Source: an uncultured bacterium
Lineage (GTDB): Bacteria; Cyanobacteriota; Vampirovibrionia; Gastranaerophilales; Gastranaerophilaceae
DNA length: 25,049 bases
Reading direction: 5' to 3'
Assembly (NCBI GenBank): GCA_900551675.1
Contig: URXH01000020.1
Location: forward strand, 1-25,049
The position numbers and the translations under genes are program-made. This document shows positions 14,242-21,080 of this stretch, one piece after another. The notes under the pieces are model-generated. The model ran no database searches and was not told where the DNA came from. It saw only the letters and a list, made by a program, of their open reading frames with translations. The stretch's first letter is position 1. Every line of letters begins with the position of its first letter.

Positions 14242-14625
14242 ATGAAATACGAAAATATGTTAAAATTAGCAGAAGAAGTGTCCCATAATGCTTATGCTCC
14301 TTATTCCAAATTCCCTGTGGGCGCATGCGTCCTTGCAGAAAGCGGGAAAGTTTATACAGGATGCAATTTTGAAAATTCAAGCTACGGTATGACAATATGT
14401 GCGGAAAGAAATGCTGTCGGAACAGCAATTGCAAACGGTGAAAAGAAAATCAGAGCAGTTGCAATATATTCTCCGAGAATGAAAAATTGTATGCCATGCG
14501 GAGCCTGCAGACAAGTTTTGAGCGAATTTCAAACTGACGAAGGGCTTGATGTTATCCTGCAGGAAGAAAACGGGATTAAGGTTGTGCCTTTAAAGGTTCT
14601 TCTGCCGGATTGTTTTGAATTATAA
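14242..14625 (+). CDS. cdd: Cytidine deaminase
   Basis: Deaminates cytidine and deoxycytidine to uridine and deoxyuridine in pyrimidine salvage; cytoplasmic zinc enzyme. 127 residues, the normal length of the tetrameric type. The catalytic motifs are intact: Cys53-Ala-Glu55 (ICAERNA), with zinc-binding Cys86 and Cys89 in PCGACRQ. The substrate loop YAPYSKFPVGA (18-28) and TGCNFENSSYG are also present. No clear ribosome binding site; a TAAAAT box ends 6 bases before the ATG, the same spacing as other putative leaderless genes here, though without a good -35. It is followed after 2 bases by a small zinc-binding-type gene. Confidence 0.95.
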   Translation: MKYENMLKLAEEVSHNAYAPYSKFPVGACVLAESGKVYTGCNFENSSYGMTICAERNAVGTAIANGEKKIRAVAIYSPRMKNCMPCGACRQVLSEFQTDEGLDVILQEENGIKVVPLKVLLPDCFEL

Positions 14626-14627
14626 AT

Positions 14628-14858
14628 ATGTATATATTTGAGCTTATCACCCGATACATCATGGGCAAAAAATACAAACGGAAAACTGATTTTGATCCGT
14701 TTGCACAGGATGATATTGAAAATTTGGAAGAATGCGAGCATATTTTTCTGCCCGTTGATAGTACAGGGGATGTTCTGGCATGTTCAAAATGCGGGCTTGT
14801 TGTAAATAAAGAAGATTTAAAAGACATAAACATTTTTAAACGTCCGCCAAAAGTATGA
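14628..14858 (+). CDS. Small Cys/His zinc-binding-type protein of unknown function
   Basis: 76 residues from 14628, or 65 from the ATG at 14661 (MGKKYKRKTDFDPF). Neither has a clear ribosome binding site; the first is 2 bases after the cdd stop and may be reached by coupling. Cys36-x-His38 (ECEHIF) and Cys52-x2-Cys55 (ACSKCG) form a likely zinc site, separated by a PVDSTGDVL linker. The N-terminal half is basic and acidic without a domain. Its position suggests co-transcription with cdd. Role unknown. Confidence 0.7.
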   Translation: MYIFELITRYIMGKKYKRKTDFDPFAQDDIENLEECEHIFLPVDSTGDVLACSKCGLVVNKEDLKDINIFKRPPKV

Positions 14859-14870
14859 GCATTAAAATCT

Positions 14871-16106
14871 TTACTTATTACTCAGCATCATTTTTGAGAG
14901 AATATTTTTTGCGGCCTGTAATTGGGCATCGTTGTTAGTTTTTACGTCTTTCAGGCTGAATTCGACTTTTATGTCCGGATTTATACCCTTTTCATTTATG
15001 TCTGTGCCTTTCGGGGTTAAATATTTTGCAACTGTCAGATTAAGACCTGTTTCATTAGGCATCGGAATAATTTTTTGAACCATACCCTTACCGTAAGTTT
15101 TTGTTCCTAAAAGTTTTGCCTTATTGTAATCTTTCAGTGCGCCTGAAAGAATTTCGCTTGCACTTGCGGAATTACCGTCAACAAGAACAATTGTAGGTTT
15201 TTTTATGCCGAATTCTGTATCCTGAGCGTCAATATTGTATTTGTAGCCGTTTCTTCCGACTATACTCACTATGTTGCTGCCTTCAGGAAGAAATAAATTG
15301 GCAACAAATACGGCGTTAGGTAAAAGTCCGCCTGTATTTCCCCGAAGATCAAGAATTAAGCCTTTTGTATCTTTTGTTTTTTCCAGTGCTTCCAAAAATT
15401 CATTCGGTGTTGTTGAGCCTATAAAACTTGTAATTTGTATATAGCCGATATTTTTATCTACAACAGCGCTTTTTACTGTTTTAATTTTGATTTCTTTGCG
15501 CATAACTCTTTTAATAAGTTTATCTTTATTGCGCATAATTGTAATATTTACAAAACTGTTTTCAGGGCCTCTGACAAGATTTGCAACTTCAGAGAGCGCT
15601 AAACCGTTAACCTCTTTCCCGTCAATTGCAAGTATAATATCATCCGGCAGAAGGTTTGCAAACTGTGCAGGAGTACCTTCCATAACATTTACAATATGGA
15701 TTTTCCCTGCAATTGAAGTTATGTTGACGCCGATGCCTGTAATTTTTGAATTTATAGAATTATTCTGTTCTGAGTATTCCGATTTTGACATATATCTTGA
15801 ATACGGATCGTTAAGGCTTGCAAGCATTGTGTCTATTGCAACTTTTGCATCGTCATCGTTTTTGATTTTGCCGTGATAGTGTTCTTTCCAGCGTCCCCAC
15901 GCCTGATTGTTAAGTTCGGAGTCGTAGTAATTATCTCTGATAATTTTCCATGAACTGTCAAAAAGTTTTTGTGAAGATATATGGTCATGGTCAACCATTT
16001 CAGGCATTTCAGAAATTTCAACATTTTTTTTGCCCATAAAAACCGCATTAAGGGCAAAAAGTCCAACGATTAATACTATTAAAATTACTGCCTGTCTTCT
16101 CTTCAT
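14871..16106 (-). CDS. ctpA: S41-family carboxy-terminal processing protease
   Basis: About 411 residues from the ATG at 16106. Residues 1-24 (KRRQAVILIVLIVGLFALNAVF) are a signal anchor, so the enzyme acts on the outer face of the inner membrane. A helical segment follows, then a PDZ domain (about 122-200, ITGIGVNIT...PDDIILAIDGKEV), then the S41 core with LILDLRGNTGG (250-260), catalytic Ser315 in GNSASASEI and Lys340 in TYGKGMVQ; the 25-residue gap between them equals that of E. coli Prc. In-frame starts at 16121 (ATG) and 16124 (TTG) would add up to six residues, but a TTGATT-17-TTAAAT promoter places transcription start at the 16106 ATG. Likely targets are envelope proteins or peptidoglycan enzymes. 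Confidence 0.92.
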   Translation of the reverse strand: MKRRQAVILIVLIVGLFALNAVFMGKKNVEISEMPEMVDHDHISSQKLFDSSWKIIRDNYYDSELNNQAWGRWKEHYHGKIKNDDDAKVAIDTMLASLNDPYSRYMSKSEYSEQNNSINSKITGIGVNITSIAGKIHIVNVMEGTPAQFANLLPDDIILAIDGKEVNGLALSEVANLVRGPENSFVNITIMRNKDKLIKRVMRKEIKIKTVKSAVVDKNIGYIQITSFIGSTTPNEFLEALEKTKDTKGLILDLRGNTGGLLPNAVFVANLFLPEGSNIVSIVGRNGYKYNIDAQDTEFGIKKPTIVLVDGNSASASEILSGALKDYNKAKLLGTKTYGKGMVQKIIPMPNETGLNLTVAKYLTPKGTDINEKGINPDIKVEFSLKDVKTNNDAQLQAAKNILSKMMLSNK

Positions 16107-16112
16107 ACGAAT

Positions 16113-16141
16113 ATTTAACATCAATAATTTTTTTTAATCAA
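16113..16141 (-). promoter_or_regulatory. Promoter of ctpA, leaderless geometry
   Basis: Minus strand: TTGATT (16141-16136), 17-base A-rich spacer, TTAAAT (16118-16113), ending 6 bases before the ATG at 16106. There is no Shine-Dalgarno sequence. Confidence 0.5.
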
Positions 16142-16202
16142 TATACTTTTTAAGTAGTATAAAAGATTAATATAATGTTTGCGCAGGTCTATATTTAGAG
16201 AC

Positions 16203-16892
16203 TTACAGATCCTCAAATCCCGGCGAAGTTGAAGGGAGATTTTTGTAGCCTTCATTGGACATTACGGTTTTCTTTATGTATTTGTTTGAATAGCCTCCGC
16301 GTTCAAACAGTTTTTTTAAGGTATTTTCTCTCACAACAAGCGGGTGAAGTTCATCATTACTTTCAGGATAAAGTTTTGATATTTCGTACCAGACAGAAGC
16401 TTCCATTGTCCATGCATACGTTTCTTCCGCAAGCGAATTAAATTCGTCCTGATGCAGTGCTTCGTGCGATAAAAGTGCAGCAAGAGCGCCGGGAGGAGCA
16501 TCTTTATGGCGCGGATTTATAAATATAAAAAGCTGTTTATTTTTTTTCCAGCCGAGAGCATCAAATTTTGCATAATCAGGGTTGATTGTCCCGAGATCTC
16601 TGAATTCTATTTTGACCGGACGTCCTGAAAGGTTGTTGCCGAGTATTGCGTTTCTCGAAAATTCTCCGTTCGTACCTTTCAGCATATCAAGTGCAACGTA
16701 AAAAATTTCATCTTTCCCGACAGATTTGTACATTGGTTTAATTTCTTTTATGTACTCGCTTGTGTATTTGGCCGGATAAGTTTTAGGAAGTTCAATAAGT
16801 TCTTCACTTTTTTTTGCAGAAAATGCAGGAAGTTGAAATGCTAGAGCTATTGCTGTAATAAATAAAATTTTTCTAAATTGTTTGCTATCCAC
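16203..16892 (-). CDS. Exported putative zinc metalloprotease (HExxH)
   Basis: 229 residues. The start is GTG with GGAGA 7 bases upstream. Residues 1-26 are a signal peptide ending AFSA. The hallmark is His143-Glu-Ala-Leu-His147 inside ALLSHEALHQDEFNSLAEETYAW, with Glu156/Glu157 nine residues after the second His as possible third metal ligand. Upstream is a strand LFIFINPR typical of the edge strand in zincin folds. I recognise no named family. The Ala-Glu-Glu-x-x-Ala arrangement after HExxH resembles small secreted gluzincin-like domains. It sits between a TPR protein and a CtpA protease, suggesting envelope maintenance. Catalysis is inferred from the motif only. Confidence 0.75.
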   Translation of the reverse strand: MDSKQFRKILFITAIALAFQLPAFSAKKSEELIELPKTYPAKYTSEYIKEIKPMYKSVGKDEIFYVALDMLKGTNGEFSRNAILGNNLSGRPVKIEFRDLGTINPDYAKFDALGWKKNKQLFIFINPRHKDAPPGALAALLSHEALHQDEFNSLAEETYAWTMEASVWYEISKLYPESNDELHPLVVRENTLKKLFERGGYSNKYIKKTVMSNEGYKNLPSTSPGFEDL

Positions 16893-16969
16893 TAATCTTC
16901 TCCTATAATTCCAGTTTAAAACTACAAATGTAGCAGATACTTAATATTATAATTATATAAATTCAGAGG

Positions 16970-18541
16970 TCAAATTTTTCTGTTAAGCGAGACAAGTTCT
17001 TTATACATTATTCTGTATTCCAGATTTTGTGATATGCTTTCGGCTTCTTTAATGTATTCAAGAGCGGTTTTGTAATCTTCTTTTTCTTTATATATTTTAC
17101 TCATTTGCGCATAATATACGGCATTATTTACGTCATACATAATTGCGCGTTTCATACATTCTATTGCTTCATCGAAATCTTTTTGGGCAAATCTTACAAG
17201 CGCCAGATAATAATAACCGGGCGCGAAGTTCATATCAATAGCAATTGCTTCCTGTGCAAAAGTTTTAGCCTTTTCATAATCGAGCATTTCAAATGCTGTT
17301 CGGGCGCCTGTTTCGTATGCTGTTATATAGTTTTCGTTCTCTTTTAGTATTTCATCGACGACTGCCAGCGCTTTTTCGTATTTTTTTTCGGCAGTATAGA
17401 TTTGTGCAAGTTCACATTTGTAGTTTAAACTTTGCGGGTTTTGCGAAATTACTTTTAAGATTGTATTTTCAGCTTTTTCAAAGAGTGAAAGTTCTTTATA
17501 AACTTTTGAAAGAGCCGTAAGTGTAAAATTGTCGTCTTTTGATGTTTTCAAGTTTGTTTCCAGTTCTGATTGAGCGCCCAGAAAATCTTTTCTTTCATAT
17601 TTTAAAAGTGCATTGAGAACGTGCGCCGGACTATAATCAGGTGTGTGTGCAAGAATGTAATCAATTTCTTTTTGAGCTTTTTCAAAATCTTTTTGTTCAT
17701 AATACAGATAAGCCAGAGAATATCTGTAACCTGATATATCGGGCGCCATGCGGACAGCCTGAAGATAAGACTGGACAGCTTCTTTGTACCAGCCGTTATA
17801 AAAATATGCGTTGCCGAGATTATAAAAATATCTGTGATTTTTTGGGGCGATTGATGATGCTTTAGAAAAATATTTTATTGCATCAATAAATTTCATATCT
17901 TCAAGAGCGAAAAGTCCCAGATAGTTAAGAATTTCCGGATTTTCAGATGTTTTTGAAAAAGTATTAAAAATATTTTTTGATTTTTCAAAATTGTTTTCTT
18001 CAAAATATATTTTTCCAAGCAGTACAAGTGCATCTTCATTTTCAGGGTTAATTTTTAAAACCTGTTCAAGTCTTGTTTTTGCATCTTCAACTTTTCCGTT
18101 ATCGTAGAAAGCTTTTGCAATATGATATATAACGCTGTCATTGTCAGGAATTTCATTTTCAAGTTCTTTTATTTTGTTTAATTCGCATGAACTTGATAGC
18201 GAATCTGTTAATTTAATAAGATTTTCCGGAGTTTTTTCAAGCTCATAAATTTTCTGCGCTGTTTTTACTGCATTTTCTTTTTCCGCAGAGCAATTATAAA
18301 TTTTTTGCATAAGCTTAAGTGCCTCAATATGCTCCGGCTTGCTTTTAAGAACTTTATCAAGATACTGCGTAGATCGCTGGAAATTGTTGAGCAGAAAATA
18401 TAATTCTCCGAGCTGAAACAGAATTTCAATATTATCGCTTTCAAGCTCGAGAGCTTTGTATAGCATTTCTATTGCCTGTTTGTAACACCCCTGCGACTTT
18501 AAATCAAATGCCTGTTTTATGTATTCTAAAGTTTCCCGCAT
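16970..18541 (-). CDS. Tetratricopeptide-repeat protein
   Basis: 523 residues, almost entirely TPR units of 34 residues (about 13-14), each with the W/L-x2-L/I/G-x3-Y-x8-A-x3-F-x2-A pattern, for example AIEMLYKALELESDNIEILFQLG near the start and ALEYIKEAESISQNLEYR near the end. No signal peptide or membrane segment, so it is a cytoplasmic scaffold for protein interactions. The ATG has GGAG 5 bases upstream. It begins 10 bases after the stop of the FtsB/DivIC-like gene and is probably co-transcribed with it. Possible partners are the envelope proteins encoded around it. TPR length and order are poor guides to exact function. Confidence 0.88.
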   Translation of the reverse strand: MRETLEYIKQAFDLKSQGCYKQAIEMLYKALELESDNIEILFQLGELYFLLNNFQRSTQYLDKVLKSKPEHIEALKLMQKIYNCSAEKENAVKTAQKIYELEKTPENLIKLTDSLSSSCELNKIKELENEIPDNDSVIYHIAKAFYDNGKVEDAKTRLEQVLKINPENEDALVLLGKIYFEENNFEKSKNIFNTFSKTSENPEILNYLGLFALEDMKFIDAIKYFSKASSIAPKNHRYFYNLGNAYFYNGWYKEAVQSYLQAVRMAPDISGYRYSLAYLYYEQKDFEKAQKEIDYILAHTPDYSPAHVLNALLKYERKDFLGAQSELETNLKTSKDDNFTLTALSKVYKELSLFEKAENTILKVISQNPQSLNYKCELAQIYTAEKKYEKALAVVDEILKENENYITAYETGARTAFEMLDYEKAKTFAQEAIAIDMNFAPGYYYLALVRFAQKDFDEAIECMKRAIMYDVNNAVYYAQMSKIYKEKEDYKTALEYIKEAESISQNLEYRIMYKELVSLNRKI

Positions 18542-18551
18542 TTATACTCCG

Positions 18552-18950
18552 TTATTTTTTCTTATGATTTTTTTTGTGTTTGTTCTTCTTATTTTTTGTA
18601 TTTTGTTTCTGGTTATTATTAATAAGAATTAAAACTTCATCTTCTCCGGCCATTTTCAGGTTGTTTCTTGCAATGCCTTCGAGGCTTGATGTTGATGAGA
18701 ACAATTTTATATCCTGTTTCAGCTCTTGATTTTGATTTTCTGCTTCATCACGAATTTTTGAAAGAGTTGAGATTTTAGCTCTGTAAGATATTGTTTTGGA
18801 AATATTCAATATGGCCCCGAAGCCTATCTGGATAAGGCAGAACAAAAGAACAAGCGTTAAAAATGAATAATAAAAGCCTGTTTTGTTTTTTGATTTTCTC
18901 TGCGAAGTAATTTTAATATCTTCCTGTCCTTGTTCTGTGTTATCAGCCAT
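18552..18950 (-). CDS. FtsB/DivIC-family septum formation initiator-like protein
   Basis: 132 residues. A basic cytoplasmic N-terminus (1-25), one membrane helix (about 26-48, YYSFLTLVLLFCLIQIGFG), a periplasmic coiled coil (56-82, ISTLSKIRDEAENQNQELKQ), and the family signature LEGIARNNLKMAGEDEVLIL (90-109). FtsB/DivIC works with FtsL and FtsQ/DivIB in the divisome. A Lys/Asn-rich tail of about 25 residues (KNKKNKHKKNHKKK) is unusual for the family and may bind anionic polymers or lipids. The ATG has GAGG only 4 bases upstream. It is followed closely by the TPR gene. Confidence 0.85.
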   Translation of the reverse strand: MADNTEQGQEDIKITSQRKSKNKTGFYYSFLTLVLLFCLIQIGFGAILNISKTISYRAKISTLSKIRDEAENQNQELKQDIKLFSSTSSLEGIARNNLKMAGEDEVLILINNNQKQNTKNKKNKHKKNHKKK

Positions 18951-19011
18951 AAAACCTCACAACTGAATTATAAACAAAATAAACTCTTAAAACAACTAAA
19001 TTAGAATAACT

Positions 19012-19896
19012 TTACAATTTGAATTTTGCGGAAAAGTTAAATTGTGTTTTATTTTCTCCTGTGTCTGCAAAATATGTTTGTTTTGCGCCTGCCTCCAGCA
19101 GCATTCTGTCTTTGTCTTTTTTCCCCAGCGGATTAAGTGAAAAAATTAATTCAGAGGATCTTCTGTTTCTGGTAACATCTGCGCTCAAATTGGTTTTTAA
19201 AGAAAAATAACTGTTGAGTTTTAATTCGGGAGTTACTGAAATTGTATTGTAATCCTGTGCATAAGTAGTATTTAAAGATTTTTTTACCGATGAACTCAGG
19301 GCAAATTTACTTTTTTCATATTTTGTGAACAAGCCTGCTTCAGATTCAAGCATTGCAATATTGTCTATTTCGTTGTTATAAAGCGCACCGAATGTAAAAT
19401 CTCCTTTTGTTTCCGATGAGCGGATATTATTCGGTTTTATTTGATATTCGGTGTTTTTATATTGTGAAACTGCTTTTACCGGCTTAACAGCTGATGATAG
19501 ATCAAGCCCCTGCGAAGCAGAAATTTTTTGCGGTTGTTTTAAGTTAAGGACAAAATTGTTGTCTTCATCTTTTAGATATATTGCATTTGAATCTTCAATA
19601 TACTGTGCATAGCCTTTTAATACTGTTGCGCCGAGTGTTACGTTATCTTCAAGATCTTCGGGGATAAGTGTTATAGGGGCGTCTTCAGAGTCTTCTTCTG
19701 AGTTTTCGATGTACTTAACTTCTTCTTGTTTGTCTGTGGTGTTAGTTTTTTCGTCATTGTCATCAGGTATCGAATAAATAAAAATATTCGGCAGGGGATT
19801 TTCAACTCCTGTAGCGGGAACCATTTTTTTGTTAAGCGGGTACCCCGCAGATTGGAAAAATATTATTGCCAGCACTAATAACACTAATCTCTTCAT
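19012..19896 (-). CDS. Exported protein, putative outer-membrane beta-barrel
   Basis: 294 residues. Residues 1-18 (KRLVLLVLAIIFFQSAG) are a signal peptide. A variable acidic linker (about residues 50-85, EEDSEDAPITLIPEDLED) follows. The C-terminal half has alternating hydrophobic/polar strands (KFALSSSVKKSL, ISVTPELKLNSYFSLKTNLSADV, SELIFSLNPL, RMLLEAGAKQTYF) and ends TQFNFSAKFKL, a barrel-like final strand but with Leu rather than Phe as last residue. The number of strands suggests a small barrel or a partial one. A strong TTGACT-17-TAAAAT promoter ends 6 bases before the ATG and there is no ribosome binding site, so it is probably leaderless. No homologue recognised. Confidence 0.75.
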   Translation of the reverse strand: MKRLVLLVLAIIFFQSAGYPLNKKMVPATGVENPLPNIFIYSIPDDNDEKTNTTDKQEEVKYIENSEEDSEDAPITLIPEDLEDNVTLGATVLKGYAQYIEDSNAIYLKDEDNNFVLNLKQPQKISASQGLDLSSAVKPVKAVSQYKNTEYQIKPNNIRSSETKGDFTFGALYNNEIDNIAMLESEAGLFTKYEKSKFALSSSVKKSLNTTYAQDYNTISVTPELKLNSYFSLKTNLSADVTRNRRSSELIFSLNPLGKKDKDRMLLEAGAKQTYFADTGENKTQFNFSAKFKL

Positions 19897-19902
19897 ATAA
19901 AT

Positions 19903-19931
19903 ATTTTAGAAACTAAACGTGATATAGTCAA
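19903..19931 (-). promoter_or_regulatory. Promoter of the putative outer-membrane protein gene, leaderless geometry
   Basis: Minus strand: TTGACT (19931-19926), 17-base spacer, TAAAAT (19908-19903), then exactly 6 bases to the ATG at 19896. No Shine-Dalgarno sequence. Along with kdsA it is one of the two clearest leaderless configurations here. Confidence 0.7.
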
Positions 19932-19941
19932 ATTATAAAGT

Positions 19942-20091
19942 TTATTTGTTGTTATTTTCTTCTTCGAGGTTGTCAAGTGCATATTCGCAGCACTGTCGCA
20001 CCAGACTGTTAAGAGAAACGCCTTTATTTTGTGCAACGGTGTATAATTTTTCAACCAGTGGTACAGGAAGTCTGAAAGTTTTATTAGTCAT
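19942..20091 (-). CDS. Ribbon-helix-helix DNA-binding protein (CopG/Arc-like)
   Basis: 49 residues from the ATG at 20091; in-frame ATGs upstream at 20115, 20130 and 20190 could lengthen it. TNKTFRLPVPLVEKL (ribbon strand and helix 1) followed by AQNKGVSLNSLVRQCCEYALDN (turn and helix 2) fits a ribbon-helix-helix dimer. These proteins are small repressors, often antitoxins, but no toxin gene is adjacent: downstream is the envelope gene at 19012, upstream a divergent prepilin-like gene. A set of AAGTG/CACTT inverted repeats in the divergent region (20176-20204) is a plausible operator. Domain call good, target inferred. Confidence 0.75.
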   Translation of the reverse strand: MTNKTFRLPVPLVEKLYTVAQNKGVSLNSLVRQCCEYALDNLEEENNNK

Positions 20092-20175
20092 TTCTTCTTT
20101 TTCTACTTTAAACATATAAACAATATACATTATTTTACACCTGTTTTTATACAACAAATTTTTATATAACTTTAT

Positions 20176-20204
20176 AAGTGTATTTTGCACTTGAAAAACA
20201 AGTG
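20176..20204. promoter_or_regulatory. Operator candidate overlapping a -35 box
   Basis: Three alternating half-sites: AAGTG (20176-20180), CACTTG (20188-20193) and CAAGTG (20199-20204). The last two form a CACTTG-AAAAA-CAAGTG palindrome that covers the TTGAAA -35 of the prepilin-like gene. A protein bound here would block that promoter. Confidence 0.5.
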
Positions 20205-20219
20205 TAAATATTGTATAAT
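20191..20219 (+). promoter_or_regulatory. Promoter of the prepilin-like gene at 20286
   Basis: TTGAAA (20191-20196), 17-base spacer, TATAAT (20214-20219). The predicted start is near 20226, giving a leader of about 60 bases with AAAGGG before the ATG. Confidence 0.75.
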
Positions 20220-20285
20220 TAATTTATAATAACTTATAGTTTATGATAGAGAGGTATTACTTCACATATAAGAAAGGGCTTGAGT

Positions 20286-20990
20286 ATGAAAAAAACTGCA
20301 TTCACTCTTGCAGAAGTATTAATTACGCTTGGTATAATCGGGGTAGTAGCAGCCTTAACAATGCCGGCATTAGTTTCAAATCATCGTAAAAAAGTTGCAG
20401 AAACACGGCTCGCAAAATTTTACAGTACAATGAATCAGGCAATAAAAATGGCGGAGGCTGATTATGGAGATCTTTCTAACTGGGATGTTCTCCAATCAGG
20501 TTTCAATGAAGACGCTGACGGCAATCAGACAACACCAAAATCTCTGGAATGGTTTAATAAATATTTAAAACCTTATCTTAAGTTGACAAAATCAGAATTT
20601 GACGGTAATTCTAACGGTAAAATGCTTGCATATTTCCCTGATGGAAGTCTTGCATTAATCAGCAGTGCCAGCATAATATTTTATCCGCAGGCAAAGGATT
20701 ATACAAATGTTGAAAAAGAAGAAGGCGGTTTTCATAGAAAACAGGAAATCTGCGGAACTAAATATTTTACATTCATGTTCTCTCCTTGGAATAAAGACAG
20801 TGCATACAAATATCACTATAATAAAGGAGTAGAACCATATATGTATAATTGGGACGGTACTGAAGCAATGTTGAGAAATGACAGTTCTATCGGGTGTAAA
20901 AAAGATGTCAGCAACGAAAGAGCATACTGTACCGCGTTGATTCAGATGAACGGCTGGAAAATTCCGAAAGATTATCCGCTTAGATTTTAG
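20286..20990 (+). CDS. Prepilin-like protein
   Basis: 234 residues from the ATG at 20286, which has AAAGGG 7 bases upstream; a TTG two codons earlier is too close to that site. The leader is five residues (MKKTA), then F-T-L-A-E-V-L-I-T-L-G-I-I-G-V-V-A-A and the rest of the helix. The C-terminus, Q-M-N-G-W-K-I-P-K-D-Y-P-L-R-F, is a variant of the GWQIKKDYPW ending of other copies. The family segment D-x-N-G-x-K-x-P-N is not preserved; in its place is GFHRKQEICGTKYFTFMFSPW. Four Cys. Controlled by its own promoter with an operator-like palindrome, next to a ribbon-helix-helix regulator gene. Confidence 0.88.
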   Translation: MKKTAFTLAEVLITLGIIGVVAALTMPALVSNHRKKVAETRLAKFYSTMNQAIKMAEADYGDLSNWDVLQSGFNEDADGNQTTPKSLEWFNKYLKPYLKLTKSEFDGNSNGKMLAYFPDGSLALISSASIIFYPQAKDYTNVEKEEGGFHRKQEICGTKYFTFMFSPWNKDSAYKYHYNKGVEPYMYNWDGTEAMLRNDSSIGCKKDVSNERAYCTALIQMNGWKIPKDYPLRF

Positions 20991-21012
20991 TATTAATAAA
21001 TTGAAATAAATC

Positions 21013-21041
21013 TTGATATCAGATTTTGCCCGTGATATTCT
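21013..21041 (+). promoter_or_regulatory. Promoter of gltX
   Basis: TTGATA (21013-21018), 17-base spacer, TATTCT (21036-21041). The predicted start, near 21048, gives a leader of about 33 bases containing GAGGGAAA before the ATG. Confidence 0.6.
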
Positions 21042-21080
21042 ATTAAGGCGAAATTATAAATAGAAACGAGGGAAAATTTT

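Noticed and set aside
19942..20990. Ribbon-helix-helix gene as antitoxin of a toxin-antitoxin pair
   Set aside because: The neighbours encode an exported envelope protein and a prepilin-like protein, neither a toxin.
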